Positions 17,063 to 25,987 of a stretch of 64,000 nt of DNA are shown here, piece after piece. How positions within the stretch are numbered: position 1 is the first letter of the stretch; every line of letters starts with the position of its first letter. Made by a program: the position numbers and the translations under genes. The stretch lies in contig VGHE01000006.1 of assembly GCA_016868315.1 (NCBI GenBank), positions 62,001-126,000 of the forward strand, in the 5' to 3' direction. Source of the DNA: Betaproteobacteria bacterium (GTDB lineage: Bacteria > Bdellovibrionota_B > Oligoflexia > Silvanigrellales > Silvanigrellaceae). Below the pieces are notes generated by a model. The model was not told where the DNA came from. It made no database searches and saw only the letters and a program-made list of their open reading frames with translations.

Positions 17063-18363
17063 GAACAACTACCCCGATATTGAGCTGGGAATCCCGATGC
17101 TCCAAAGCGGCTGATCAACTTTGAACAATAGAGCCCGCGCTCCGTGGCAGGAAGAGATTCCACAAACGCCTTGAGAAACACGCCCAGGACTTTCTCATCC
17201 GTGAAGGAATCTCGAAACTGCCGGATGCGACAGCGAACAATATCATCATCTGGCTCAGGCAGTGCAGCACCATCATTGGCTCTCAGGCGCGCACCAGTAT
17301 TCTTAATATTACCAGTCAAATTGCGAAGAAATAATTTTCTCTGTTCTGCATTACGCATATCAAAATTTTGCCCCTGATAAACATCGAGCAGCGCTTTAGC
17401 AAAAAGAGTGCCGACACAATAGAACTGACCCTTGCATTCAGCACTGTCACGTCCGATGGATTCGTAATCAAACGTGCTCAAATAAAAATTACGCTCGTCG
17501 GTTTCCTTATTTTGCCCGAGAGACGATTCAAGGATATTGCTTGAGCCTGTCCAGACAAAACTAACGAAGTCTGCAAAACCCTCGTTGATACCGCGAATAA
17601 TGTACTCCAACTCGAGCCGCCCTTTGAAGATATTTGATTCTGCATCAACCTCGGCAATGGAACAGTTCTGATATTTTCCATCAAAAAAGGAATACTCGAA
17701 AATCGAATGGCCAAACTCGTGAGAAATGATCTGGGGATTAAAGCTCAGAGGAATCTTCTCTGTGTCGGAGGTCTTAAAAAGCGCAAACTGGCGCGCCCCG
17801 GCAACATAGGCTGCATTTGTGGTTTCGTATTTTCTGACTTGTTCCCCATCAGCATTGAGAACAATTGAGGGCTGAAAAAGAACCTGAAAATCTCCATATT
17901 TCGTGCGGAATTCACTCGCCGATATTCCAGAGATCTTATCGAGTTCGTTCACGAGTGAGTCGAACTGGTACATCGACGAGAGCATAGCCAAAGACTTTGA
18001 AGACTTCGGTTTGACAACACCCTCTGTCAGCCGATACTCCAGCACTGGTGTCTTTCCACCAACGAAAAATGCGTTGCCAAAAATCGTCCCCAATTTCTCG
18101 AAGACTTCAAGATCTCCGCCTTGAAGCAAGGAAAGTCCAGCTCCTCGGAGCCTGTCGAGATCATCAATCAGCGCAAATGTCTTTGGCCCATACTCGAATG
18201 ATGGACTTTTACCCGGCGAGTCTGGCGCTGAGGAGCTTAATGAAACCACATCGGCGGTGATTTTTTCTCCGGCTTTCTTTCTCTCCTGAGGCGTGCTGCA
18301 AGAACCCATGAGAGCCGGACAGAGACCGAGGAGGAGAACCAAGGCAGTCGTATACTTTTTCAT
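17059..18363 (-). CDS. Lipoprotein with a HEFGH gluzincin-type metallopeptidase motif
   Basis: 434 residues. A signal peptide of type II ends in LMGSC (lipid Cys22), so it should be anchored in a membrane facing the periplasm or outside. HEFGH at 215-219 gives two zinc His and the catalytic Glu. NEGFADF at 260-266 supplies a likely third ligand (E261), as in gluzincin metallopeptidases. No further domain is recognised. GAGGGG precedes the ATG. The neighbours are two barrel-like secreted proteins, one 12 bp upstream and one overlapping downstream, which suggests a joint surface function; the substrate is unknown. Confidence 0.72.
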   Translation of the reverse strand: MKKYTTALVLLLGLCPALMGSCSTPQERKKAGEKITADVVSLSSSAPDSPGKSPSFEYGPKTFALIDDLDRLRGAGLSLLQGGDLEVFEKLGTIFGNAFFVGGKTPVLEYRLTEGVVKPKSSKSLAMLSSMYQFDSLVNELDKISGISASEFRTKYGDFQVLFQPSIVLNADGEQVRKYETTNAAYVAGARQFALFKTSDTEKIPLSFNPQIISHEFGHSIFEYSFFDGKYQNCSIAEVDAESNIFKGRLELEYIIRGINEGFADFVSFVWTGSSNILESSLGQNKETDERNFYLSTFDYESIGRDSAECKGQFYCVGTLFAKALLDVYQGQNFDMRNAEQRKLFLRNLTGNIKNTGARLRANDGAALPEPDDDIVRCRIRQFRDSFTDEKVLGVFLKAFVESLPATERGLYCSKLISRFGASGFPAQYRGSCS

Positions 18364-18375
18364 CTCGTAAACCCC

Positions 18376-19200
18376 TCAGATCCGCGGCAGAGACAAATAG
18401 TGAATTTCAAACAGAGGCCAGAGTGACCAATTCGATCCGACCGACAACAGAGCACCACCCGCGGTGAACTGCCAGTCTGAGAAAGAGTACTGCGTTCGTG
18501 CATGGAACAGCCGCCCAGCAGCAAAATCCAGCCGCCTGACTTTCAATTGATTGTTCTCATTTGTCTGCGATAAACCCCGCAGCGAACTGCTGAAGCCCGT
18601 GCCCACGGACCAGTCTTTAAAGAAGGTAAAGTCGTATGCGAGATTCATCCAGGAATTGAACTCGTCCGTATAGTTGCGCGCGTTCTTTTCAACATTGCGG
18701 CTTCCATAGACACTGCCACCCCATCCCAGAATGAATCGACCACTGTCTTCCAGATCAAGTGCAAAGCTTTGCTGTACCAGACCACCGAACAAGCGGCGCC
18801 TTTCACCAACCAAATCTGCTCCCCAGGCCGCTTCTATGAAAATCGAGCAACTCCAGAGAATGGTCTCACAGTAGCGGTGCTTTCCGCCAAAACTCACAGC
18901 TGGGGTGCCAATCAGAGCTAAAGAGTCAACGAACACATTGGTCACTAGATTTGTATTCTCACCAATTCCGTACCAGGCATGCCCGGTGGTGATGTCGAGC
19001 TGGTAGGTGCCTTGCGGTGCAACTTCGGTATTCAGTAGTCCGGCAATGTGACTGTCAGGCGCCGTGTAGATGCGCTCTTCTTGCTTTGCAGCAAGTGCTG
19101 CCTGCTGGGGAACGAGGGGAGAAAGGGTTGTGATGCAGGCTGCAAATAGAGAGAGCCAAACATTTTGAATGCGAATATTTTTTGCATAAGCAAAACACAT
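18376..19200 (-). CDS. Secreted beta-barrel-like protein, unknown function
   Basis: About 274 residues. With the start at 19200 (GGAG six bases upstream) the protein begins MCFAYAKNIRIQN and has a signal peptide with cleavage near ALAAKQ. The frame is open to 19290, and ATG at 19212 is another choice. The mature part has many aromatic, amphipathic strands (FILGWGGSVYGSR, LAYDFTFFKDWSVGTGF, LFEIHYLSLPRI), as in outer-membrane barrels. No family is recognised. It heads the unit with the HEFGH lipoprotein and the smaller barrel-like protein. Confidence 0.6.
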   Translation of the reverse strand: MCFAYAKNIRIQNVWLSLFAACITTLSPLVPQQAALAAKQEERIYTAPDSHIAGLLNTEVAPQGTYQLDITTGHAWYGIGENTNLVTNVFVDSLALIGTPAVSFGGKHRYCETILWSCSIFIEAAWGADLVGERRRLFGGLVQQSFALDLEDSGRFILGWGGSVYGSRNVEKNARNYTDEFNSWMNLAYDFTFFKDWSVGTGFSSSLRGLSQTNENNQLKVRRLDFAAGRLFHARTQYSFSDWQFTAGGALLSVGSNWSLWPLFEIHYLSLPRI

Positions 19201-19339
19201 TTGCAGCTCCATCTTTGAGATCTGGCCATGAAAGGGTACCATGTGGCCACAAGAGTGCTGATACCAGCGAGTGTCAATTTTCAATTTCACTCAATCTTTG
19301 AACCAGGCTCAAGGCCTCGTGAATGAAAAGGGTTTCCTG

Positions 19340-20218
19340 ATGACGACACAGACGTCTCCACTCGGACGCATTGTGGTGATTGGCTTTGGAAACATGGGGC
19401 GTGCATTGGTGCGCGGCCTGCTGGCAAGCACAACATGTGAGATTATTGTTTGCGACAGATACAAATCCTCTGAAGCAGAAGAATTCGTCAATTCCCACAC
19501 CAAGAGAATCACGTTCCTTCAGCTCAATCAGGTGCAGCGCGATGGAATTGAGATCCCCCTGACCTCGCATGACACCCTGATTCTGTGTACAAAACCTCAG
19601 AATCTTCAAGAGAGCGTGCAGTTTTGGAAGCCCATCTTCTGTTCCGGTGGCGGCACTCCACTTGTTGTCTCCATCCTTGCTGGCACACCCATCGAACAAA
19701 TTCAGAAGCTCTTCCAGGGAAGCGTCGTTGCGCGAGCGATGCCAAACATTGCCGCCACCGTCGATTCTGCAGCCACGGCGCTGTGCCTCTCGATTGATGC
19801 AAGTGAGTCTGAAACACAACGCGCAAAATCTATCTTCGAAGCCGTTGGAAAGGCTTGGATCGTGCCTGAAGAACTTATGAATGCGGTCACGGGCTTGAGC
19901 GGCAGCGGCCCCGCATACATTTACATGGTGATTGAGGCGCTCTCGGATGGGGGTGTCAAGATGGGCATGCCGCGCCAACTGGCTCTTGAATTGGCTGCGC
20001 AAACCGTTCTGGGCGCTGCCAAACTCGTCCAAGAAACCGGACTGCATCCAGCTGTTCTCCGCGACCAGGTCACGACTCCGGGTGGAACAACTATTTCAGC
20101 CATTCATGAACTCGAACGACACGGACTACGCCCCATGTTGATTTCTGCTGTCGTCACGGCAACAAAAAAGAGCCGCCTGCTTGCGCGTGCGGCCGAAAAA
20201 AAAGTCAATAAAAACTGA
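19340..20218 (+). CDS. proC: Pyrroline-5-carboxylate reductase
   Basis: The enzyme reduces P5C to proline with NAD(P)H. About 292 residues from ATG at 19340. The Rossmann loop VVIGFGNMGRALVRG is near the N-terminus, VARAMPNIAA mid-way, and the proC signature SGSGPAYIY...PGGTTISAIHELE in the C-terminal half. The frame is open from 19271, but AAAAGGG lies seven bases before 19340 and the shorter start matches the family. It is divergent from the secreted-protein unit. Together with pruA (about 16 kb away) the window encodes both proline formation and P5C oxidation. Confidence 0.95.
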   Translation: MTTQTSPLGRIVVIGFGNMGRALVRGLLASTTCEIIVCDRYKSSEAEEFVNSHTKRITFLQLNQVQRDGIEIPLTSHDTLILCTKPQNLQESVQFWKPIFCSGGGTPLVVSILAGTPIEQIQKLFQGSVVARAMPNIAATVDSAATALCLSIDASESETQRAKSIFEAVGKAWIVPEELMNAVTGLSGSGPAYIYMVIEALSDGGVKMGMPRQLALELAAQTVLGAAKLVQETGLHPAVLRDQVTTPGGTTISAIHELERHGLRPMLISAVVTATKKSRLLARAAEKKVNKN

Positions 20219-20271
20219 ATGCAGTAAATAGAACGGGGCTCTGAAGCGCAGATCCCGCCGCACCTATCAAT

Positions 20272-21243
20272 TCACTGGCGCGTGCAGCCCATAGGCTCAA
20301 GTCCATCAATGTAAAACGCGACGCCTTCACCACGAATGTCGAACACGTAGTCATTGAAGTCGATGCCACGCTCAACGCGCAAAGCTGTGTTACTTAGATT
20401 TGCCATGACTGCATCCAGGTTGGCTCTGGTTTGGTCTTCAAAATAAATACGCACCCAACGATTATTTGCGATATTTCTCGCAAAAGAGTCCATTTGTGCC
20501 TTTATTTCAGAGGTGGAGTCGCCAATGGCAATAAGAGGATCTCGGCTCATGATATTATTCCGATCATACGCCTTAAAGAAGGGTAATGAAGGAATGTCTG
20601 CGGCCAAGCGGTCGATGTCGACAACCTCATTGTATGGACCATTACAAGCGAAACCAGGACTGCATGCCCCTGCTTTGGGGAAATAGGTTTTCACGCGAAC
20701 ATCGAGCTTGTTGCACTTATTCTTATCAGCGAGAAAGTTTACGGTTGTATTGAGTGCCGTCGTTTTGTTGCAGCCCACTTCTTTGGTGTCGCCAGCAATT
20801 GAGATGGTCAAACAGTTCTTCCACCAAGCCTCATAATTCAGCTGCACCACGCGCAACTGGAGCAACACCTTATCTGCAGGAATGCTTGGAAGAGGTGCTG
20901 GCTCCCACTTGGGTGGAATGGTCTGCACAGGCTTTCCACCCAATCCCGGAACCTCAACAACCTTGGGAGGCAATTGGCCAACGGGCGGAAGTGGAGTTGC
21001 CGTTACGACCGGCTGGGGATTGTAAGGATTCGGTCCAGGATATGTTGGATTCACAGGATTTGCGGGCGCATCGCCGATCTGGCGGTTTGTGCCAGGCTCA
21101 TTCGGCGAGGTTCCGGGCTTTGAATTCGGCGTAGGAGTGGGATTTGTATCGCCGGAACCATACTTCGTCTTGGTGCAGGAACTCAATAACACTCCGGCCA
21201 AAGTCACGAACCCAATGTATTTTAATGTTTTCGACAGTTTCAT
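20272..21243 (-). CDS. Proline-rich lipoprotein, unknown function
   Basis: 323 residues. A type II signal peptide with LLSSC lipobox (Cys23) is followed by a low-complexity Pro/Asn/Gly linker to about residue 115 (for example TNPTPTPNSKPG). A globular C-terminal domain follows, with six or more Cys (NCLTI, VGCNK, NKCNK, GACSPGFACNG) that could form disulfides. No family is recognised. GGGGAG precedes the ATG. It lies just downstream of the pilus genes cpaF/tadB-like on the same strand but has its own ribosome site, so a link to the pilus is only positional. Confidence 0.65.
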   Translation of the reverse strand: MKLSKTLKYIGFVTLAGVLLSSCTKTKYGSGDTNPTPTPNSKPGTSPNEPGTNRQIGDAPANPVNPTYPGPNPYNPQPVVTATPLPPVGQLPPKVVEVPGLGGKPVQTIPPKWEPAPLPSIPADKVLLQLRVVQLNYEAWWKNCLTISIAGDTKEVGCNKTTALNTTVNFLADKNKCNKLDVRVKTYFPKAGACSPGFACNGPYNEVVDIDRLAADIPSLPFFKAYDRNNIMSRDPLIAIGDSTSEIKAQMDSFARNIANNRWVRIYFEDQTRANLDAVMANLSNTALRVERGIDFNDYVFDIRGEGVAFYIDGLEPMGCTRQ

Positions 21244-21282
21244 AATCAGCTCCCCGATAACCCAGCTGTGCTGGCGACCTGC

Positions 21283-22299
21283 TCACTCGAGTGTAACCGG
21301 TGCGAAGTTGATTCCACTCAGCGTGAGCATCAAAAACAAGGCGGGTAGGAAAAAAATGGCCATTACCCCGAAGAGGTAAAGGCTCAGCTTGGCAGCCTCA
21401 GCAGAGGCATGTGCTTTGAGGGCTTGGCTCAAAGCACGGTGGCGCTGCACCAACCATCGGTATCTTTCTGGCAACGCAGCCCTCAGGAAACCCTCCCCAA
21501 ACTGAAAAAGAAAGTCGTGCTCCTCTGGCTTGAAGCCGCAGCGCTGGCTCACGGGAGTAGAAGAGCTACTCGCAGCAAAAAGAATTTGTCGGCTGAGGGC
21601 ATTCCAAGGGGCACTGTTCTCCCCGCACAGAGCAAAGCTCAATGCCGCGAGGCTGGATCCTGGAACAGAGCTTACCCCCCACAGGGAGCGCAAAAGGGAT
21701 GCTTGCCCCGCAGGCTGAGAAAGTTTCCTACTGGCCAAAATGCGTTTCTGTCGGACGAAAGCGAGACGCAGGCAGGCACATCCCAAGCCATAGAGGAGTA
21801 TAGCGGACGCAAAAACAAAGAAACCTGAAGACGTGCCTAAATTTGTGAGCCATCTTTGTCCGCCAACGAGTGCAAAAAAAATGGATACGAGAGGCACAAA
21901 AAGAACAAGGAACAGACATTGAAATTTAGCCTGCATTAACTGCTGACTCACCCAGCGGGAGACCGAGCCAAATTCAGTGAGAGTCTCCTCCACTGAATTC
22001 AAACGACAACGCCCATCCTTCTGAATAACCAAAAGCGGAAACAATGACTCAGCCAAAGAGCGAATTTCTGGATTTTCGAGTTCATGCAAATTCGAACGCA
22101 GCGCAGAAACATAATCCTGCGATTGAAAGAGCAAAGCAGATGCAATTGCTGCAAAGGGCTTTATAGAACATCCCTCCAAGGCACGGACGACACTTGCAGT
22201 GCGGGTTTCGCCTCGCGCTGAATGCGCAGCAACCTTAGCCAACACTTTTTCAAGGCCACTCAAATCGAAACGCACACGAAGAAATCCTGGCTTCAACAT
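21283..22299 (-). CDS. TadB/TadC-like (T2SF-type) pilus inner-membrane protein
   Basis: 338 residues. An N-terminal helical domain (about 10-110) is followed by two membrane segments around 128-150 and 160-180. A second soluble part comes next, then a C-terminal hydrophobic segment near 315-333 (LFGVMAIFFLPALFLMLTL). This is the topology of type II secretion F-like platform proteins of Tad pili, and it directly follows cpaF with a 7-bp overlap. Sequence similarity by eye is weak; the call rests mostly on topology and position. Tad loci normally have two such proteins (TadB and TadC), and only one is seen here. Confidence 0.62.
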   Translation of the reverse strand: MLKPGFLRVRFDLSGLEKVLAKVAAHSARGETRTASVVRALEGCSIKPFAAIASALLFQSQDYVSALRSNLHELENPEIRSLAESLFPLLVIQKDGRCRLNSVEETLTEFGSVSRWVSQQLMQAKFQCLFLVLFVPLVSIFFALVGGQRWLTNLGTSSGFFVFASAILLYGLGCACLRLAFVRQKRILASRKLSQPAGQASLLRSLWGVSSVPGSSLAALSFALCGENSAPWNALSRQILFAASSSSTPVSQRCGFKPEEHDFLFQFGEGFLRAALPERYRWLVQRHRALSQALKAHASAEAAKLSLYLFGVMAIFFLPALFLMLTLSGINFAPVTLE

Positions 22300-23732
22300 A
22301 CGTGGCGCCCCGCGCAGAGTTCGCGCACTTCGGCTACTCTCCGCGAACCATCGGCATGACGCTCAAGGTTTACGACCAACTGTATAGAAGAAAGGATCAT
22401 CCGCTGAACAACTTCAGAACCAAGTGAGGGCTGCGCCTGGAGAACTAGGGTTTGGAATCTGTCGAGCGCATCGTTTACTGAGTTGGCATGCAAAGTGCAG
22501 AGTGTGCCGCGGTGCCCGGTATGCAGAGCCTGCAAAAGAGCAAATGCCTCGGCTCCGCGACACTCACCGACCACAATCCTATCAGGGCGCATGCGCAACG
22601 ACTCGCGCACAAGCTCACCAAGACCAACAGCAGGGGCATGCTCAGCGGCACGCTCACGTGTCTGCAAATAAACAACGTGCGGCCGAGCAATGCTGAGCTC
22701 AGGCGTATCTTCAAGCACAAGGATACGTTCAGGTGTCTCACACTGCTCGAGCAAATATCGAAGAAGCGTTGTTTTGCCTGAACCTGTCGGTCCACAAATT
22801 AAGATGTTTTTTCTTGTGTGAAGAGCGGATGTCAGAAGAATAGAATACTCATCCTTGCTGAAAACAAAATCATCTTGAGAGAGTCTCCGTGAGCAAGACG
22901 TGTGGCTTCGGATTGTCACATAGGCGCGGGAACGAGACACGGGTGGCAATGAAACGTGCACACGCGCTCCACAGCGAAGAACGAAATCGGAAAAATTCCG
23001 AACAGTATAAAGGTCAGAATGAGCGCGCGAACTCTGATACAGCAGCCAACGTTCGAGAGTATCCCAAGTGGGAAATGGACTGGGTTGTGATTGCCACTCC
23101 CCCTGTGTTTCGAGCCACAACAGGTCATCACCGTTTAGAACCAACTCAGAAATTGCAGGATCTTCCAAAAATCCTGACAGAACACCCTCAAGAAAAACGT
23201 CTGTAAATATGGCCAAGGTAAAGTGCGCCAGTTTTCCAACATCACCGAAGACAAGCGGAGCGACCCGAGCGGAGAGATCCGAAAGATGGCGAATATCGAG
23301 TGGACGACTGAGCCATTGAGAGTCGAAGTGTGACAAGACCCGTGCCTTCAACTCATGGTACTTGGGCTGTGAAAAAACATGCGAGAATCTGTAAAAATTC
23401 GACATCACATATTTTCTCAGGCAAGAAGGCTCATCGCCTCTGAGCTGCAGAGCGAGCACCACGTTTCGATGAGTAAATTCAACTTTCAGCAGTCCAACGA
23501 TAACTTTGTGCTGCAGCCGGATCCCTATAAAATCTGCATATCTTACAATCTGAAGATTTTCGTTGGGTGCAAAGGCGCGGCTATACAAATCGCAGAGCGA
23601 TGACTCTCCGACAGAGTACCACCTACCCTCTTCGAGCGTGTCTGCGGAGACACAGAGAACTTCCTCCTGACGTTGGGAAAGGACAATCTCACTTGCCCCC
23701 ACGCTTGCCCCCTGGTGAAACCTCGCGCTCAC
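22293..23732 (-). CDS. cpaF: CpaF/TadA-type pilus assembly ATPase
   Basis: A cytoplasmic hexameric secretion ATPase that powers Tad (Flp) pilus assembly. Walker A GPTGSGKTT lies around residue 315, the Asp box DTPEL follows, Walker B-like RPDRIVVGECRG is near 378, and the His box HTGHRGTLCTLHAN is near 395. The N-terminal half is the usual CpaF all-alpha/beta extension. GTG at 23732 overlaps the pilin gene by 44 bp; GTG at 23702 is an equally plausible start with less overlap. The gene order flp-cpaF-tadB/C-like is tight and overlapping, so these three are one operon. Confidence 0.9.
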   Translation of the reverse strand: MSARFHQGASVGASEIVLSQRQEEVLCVSADTLEEGRWYSVGESSLCDLYSRAFAPNENLQIVRYADFIGIRLQHKVIVGLLKVEFTHRNVVLALQLRGDEPSCLRKYVMSNFYRFSHVFSQPKYHELKARVLSHFDSQWLSRPLDIRHLSDLSARVAPLVFGDVGKLAHFTLAIFTDVFLEGVLSGFLEDPAISELVLNGDDLLWLETQGEWQSQPSPFPTWDTLERWLLYQSSRAHSDLYTVRNFSDFVLRCGARVHVSLPPVSRSRAYVTIRSHTSCSRRLSQDDFVFSKDEYSILLTSALHTRKNILICGPTGSGKTTLLRYLLEQCETPERILVLEDTPELSIARPHVVYLQTRERAAEHAPAVGLGELVRESLRMRPDRIVVGECRGAEAFALLQALHTGHRGTLCTLHANSVNDALDRFQTLVLQAQPSLGSEVVQRMILSSIQLVVNLERHADGSRRVAEVRELCAGRHVC

Positions 23733-23976
23733 TCACCTGCATCCCATCGACCTCGCCCGCTGCCTTGCCAGCATCTTCCGCATGCTTCTGAGACTGCTTT
23801 TCGAGACCTGAAATTTCATTTACCGACTTCCCGGAAATGGCCGCACCTAAGGAAGCAATTTTGGATTTCAAGGTCGCTCCAAAGAGCGCTGTTACCGCAA
23901 TAGATGCCACAGCAACCACACTCAAGAGAATTGCATACTCCGTAAGACTCTGACCTTTTTGACGTTCGAAATTCAT
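23689..23976 (-). CDS. Flp-type IVb pilin
   Basis: 95 residues. The N-terminus is MNFERQKGQSLTEYAILLSVV. A short basic leader ends in G, and cleavage before QSLTEY would leave the conserved Glu5 at the start of a hydrophobic helix of about 22 residues, the hallmark of Flp prepilins. The C-terminal part is longer than in typical Flp pilins (about 55-60 residues) and rich in Lys, Glu and Ala. GGAGG lies eight bases before the ATG. It is the first gene of the minus-strand pilus operon. No prepilin peptidase (TadV/CpaA) is seen in the window. Confidence 0.82.
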   Translation of the reverse strand: MNFERQKGQSLTEYAILLSVVAVASIAVTALFGATLKSKIASLGAAISGKSVNEISGLEKQSQKHAEDAGKAAGEVDGMQVSEREVSPGGKRGGK

Positions 23977-24060
23977 GAATCAAACCTCCAGCAGGCACAA
24001 ATACATGTGAACCATTCCTCCTGCTGAGGAAGGAGTTACTGGCTTATTATTTTCAGGCAC

Positions 24061-24081
24061 TTTGATCGAAATCGAATCAAA
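24061..24081. promoter_or_regulatory. Candidate operator: TTTGAT-N9-ATCAAA
   Basis: Six-base arms are separated by nine bases, and the spacer contains tandem ATCGAA units. It lies 85 bp upstream of the flp start codon, between the two divergent pilus operons. FNR/CRP-like sites would have a 4-6 base spacer, so the binding protein is unknown. Confidence 0.35.
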
Positions 24082-24295
24082 AGGTGTGGGTATCTTTTCC
24101 GACCAAAAACAGATGCATTATGGTTGCGCCTCAGTCGAGGCACAAAATGACATCGAAGTTCAGAAAAATTCTCAAAAACGACCACCGCATCTTCCATCTC
24201 CTCATTCCCTGTGGAATCCGTGAACGTCTTTTGGGCATAAAAAGGTTCGCGTGGACAAGCGATCATTTTGCGCTGTTATATCGCTCTCCCTGCCT

Positions 24296-24318
24296 TTTGC
24301 ATTCCTTTGGAATGCAAA
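24296..24318. repeat. Perfect 10-bp inverted repeat at a possible secretin start
   Basis: TTTGCATTCC and GGAATGCAAA flank a 3-base spacer. The right arm contains the ATG at 24312 that would start a longer secretin. As RNA it would form a tight hairpin hiding that start; as DNA it could be an operator. Confidence 0.5.
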
Positions 24319-24542
24319 CACATCTTCAGCTGATCGAGCTTTCTGAAAACTTTGAGGCTCGTCCTTATGTCCGCATCCTCGAACCCAACACTATTGCGCT
24401 CTGCTCTGCAAAATCAGGTTGGGTTGCCGAACTCCCTCTCTGTGCAGATTTGTCGTTGCTTGAAAACTCCTTGGAACACGAACAAGGTGGCTTAAAAAAG
24501 AGTTGCAATAAGAGCAAAATCAGCACATTTAGATTCAAAAAT

Positions 24543-25985
24543 ATGCGATGTCTAATCCTTTATCTTCTGATGATTTTTGCTTTCATTCTCGGTTCCACCT
24601 TGGCTCTTGCAGCCGAAAGGCCTACGCAGTTCAAAATTCAAGTCGGCGAGAGCAAAGAGGTCGACCTCAAGCACCCTCCAAAAAATATCGACATCAGCCA
24701 ATCTGACGTCATCGATGTCCAGCGTGTTGGAACATCGAATCGCATTCTGATAACCGCACTGCGCGCGGGGTCTTCATCCCTGATCGTGCATTTTCCCGAC
24801 GGCAGCTCGCGCGGTTGGACATTTCAAGTTGGGGCATCTGCACTCATGCCGTCGGCAGCAGCAAGTCTTTCATCCACATCTCTTCTGCGCACAGCAAGGG
24901 AATTGCAGCGTCGTACCGGACTCGAAGTGACAGTTGACAACGGTCGGATCGCCTTTTTTGGGACAGCCCAGAACGAAGCGCAAATGCGAGCCATTCTTGA
25001 AATCTGCCTCGAACGTGAAGAGTGCTTGCCACGCTATACATTCACGGAGCAGGCTGGGACTCTGCTCGCACAAACTCTTAAAGCCCATCTTGGCGGCCTG
25101 GGTATGAATGAGGTTTTGCTCGAACTGAATCTGAGTGGAGTCATTCTAACAGGCTTCGTGTCTTCGGAAGAACAATTGATGCAAGTCATGAAAATCGCAC
25201 AGTCGGTCTGCCCACGCGTCAGCTCGCGTATACACGTTGAGGCGGCCAGCCAAACCCTCGTTCAAAGTCAGCTGTCATTCTACCGTATCAGTCAAACCGG
25301 ATTAACTGCTCTCGGCCTTTCGACTGCGGCGCCTGAACAACCCCTCTCCGAAACAGCGCTCGCGAAAGTTTCGACTCCAGATCTCTCCGCTAAGCTTCGG
25401 GGTGGTCCAAACATCACCTTGTCCCTCCCCGAGATTCTTTTGAAGGCACACAGTCAGAAGGGTGTTATCCAGCAAGTCGCGCAACCAGCGATTGTCGTCG
25501 CCAGCGGCGGACGCGGAGAGATACTCTCAGGCGGTGAACTTTTGTTCCAAAGTGGCGGACAGAACCAAAAGTTTTTTTCGCAGAATTATGGAATTTCTGT
25601 CATCTTGCAGCCTCGTGTTGTTAGCCCGAACAAGATTGTTCAACGCGTGGAGCTGAAAATCACCCACCCCCAGTCAGATCCAACACGCAATGCCATATCT
25701 TCATTGAACTCAAGTCTTCTGAAAACTGAGGTCAGTAGTCGTGTCAATGAAGCTCTTCTTCTGACGCGCATCAGTCAGAAGGCAAATGGTAAATCAATCA
25801 ACAAAGTGCCCATCCTCGGACACCTTCCTATCTTGGGGGAACTTTTTAAATCGCGCGAGCTGTCGGGCGAAGATGCCGAATTGTGGATCACTCTCAAAAG
25901 CGATCTCATTCTGCCTCGAGCGCCACAGCTGGAAAGAGAACTCAACGCTTCTCAACAATCAACACAAGCAGATTGGCTCGACTAA
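24543..25985 (+). CDS. cpaC: CpaC/RcpA-type pilus secretin
   Basis: The outer-membrane secretin channel for the Tad pilus. From ATG at 24543 the protein is 480 residues, beginning with a good signal peptide (LILYLLMIFAFILG core, cleavage near LALAAE). Next comes the pilus-secretin N domain (VGESKEVDL...SDVIDVQ...AGSSSLIVHF), a BON-like region, and the secretin core with its C-terminal signature VPILGHLPILGELFKS. The reading frame continues upstream to 24084, and ATG at 24312 would add 77 residues in front of the signal peptide. Neither start has a clear ribosome site. The gene is followed after 2 bp by the next pilus gene. Confidence 0.85.
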   Translation: MRCLILYLLMIFAFILGSTLALAAERPTQFKIQVGESKEVDLKHPPKNIDISQSDVIDVQRVGTSNRILITALRAGSSSLIVHFPDGSSRGWTFQVGASALMPSAAASLSSTSLLRTARELQRRTGLEVTVDNGRIAFFGTAQNEAQMRAILEICLEREECLPRYTFTEQAGTLLAQTLKAHLGGLGMNEVLLELNLSGVILTGFVSSEEQLMQVMKIAQSVCPRVSSRIHVEAASQTLVQSQLSFYRISQTGLTALGLSTAAPEQPLSETALAKVSTPDLSAKLRGGPNITLSLPEILLKAHSQKGVIQQVAQPAIVVASGGRGEILSGGELLFQSGGQNQKFFSQNYGISVILQPRVVSPNKIVQRVELKITHPQSDPTRNAISSLNSSLLKTEVSSRVNEALLLTRISQKANGKSINKVPILGHLPILGELFKSRELSGEDAELWITLKSDLILPRAPQLERELNASQQSTQADWLD

Positions 25986-25987
25986 AA

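Larger units (their letters stand above)
23977..24542. promoter_or_regulatory. Divergent pilus intergenic region with two inverted repeats
   Basis: This is the space between the flp start and the preferred secretin start. It contains a TTTGAT/ATCAAA inverted repeat with a 9-base spacer at 24061-24081, the inside of which is a direct repeat of ATCGAA. It also contains a perfect 10-bp inverted repeat at 24296-24318. From 24084 the secretin frame is open throughout, and 24312-24542 reads like coding sequence, so the secretin may begin earlier. I see no other gene here. The repeats are candidate operators for coordinated control of both pilus operons. Confidence 0.5.
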
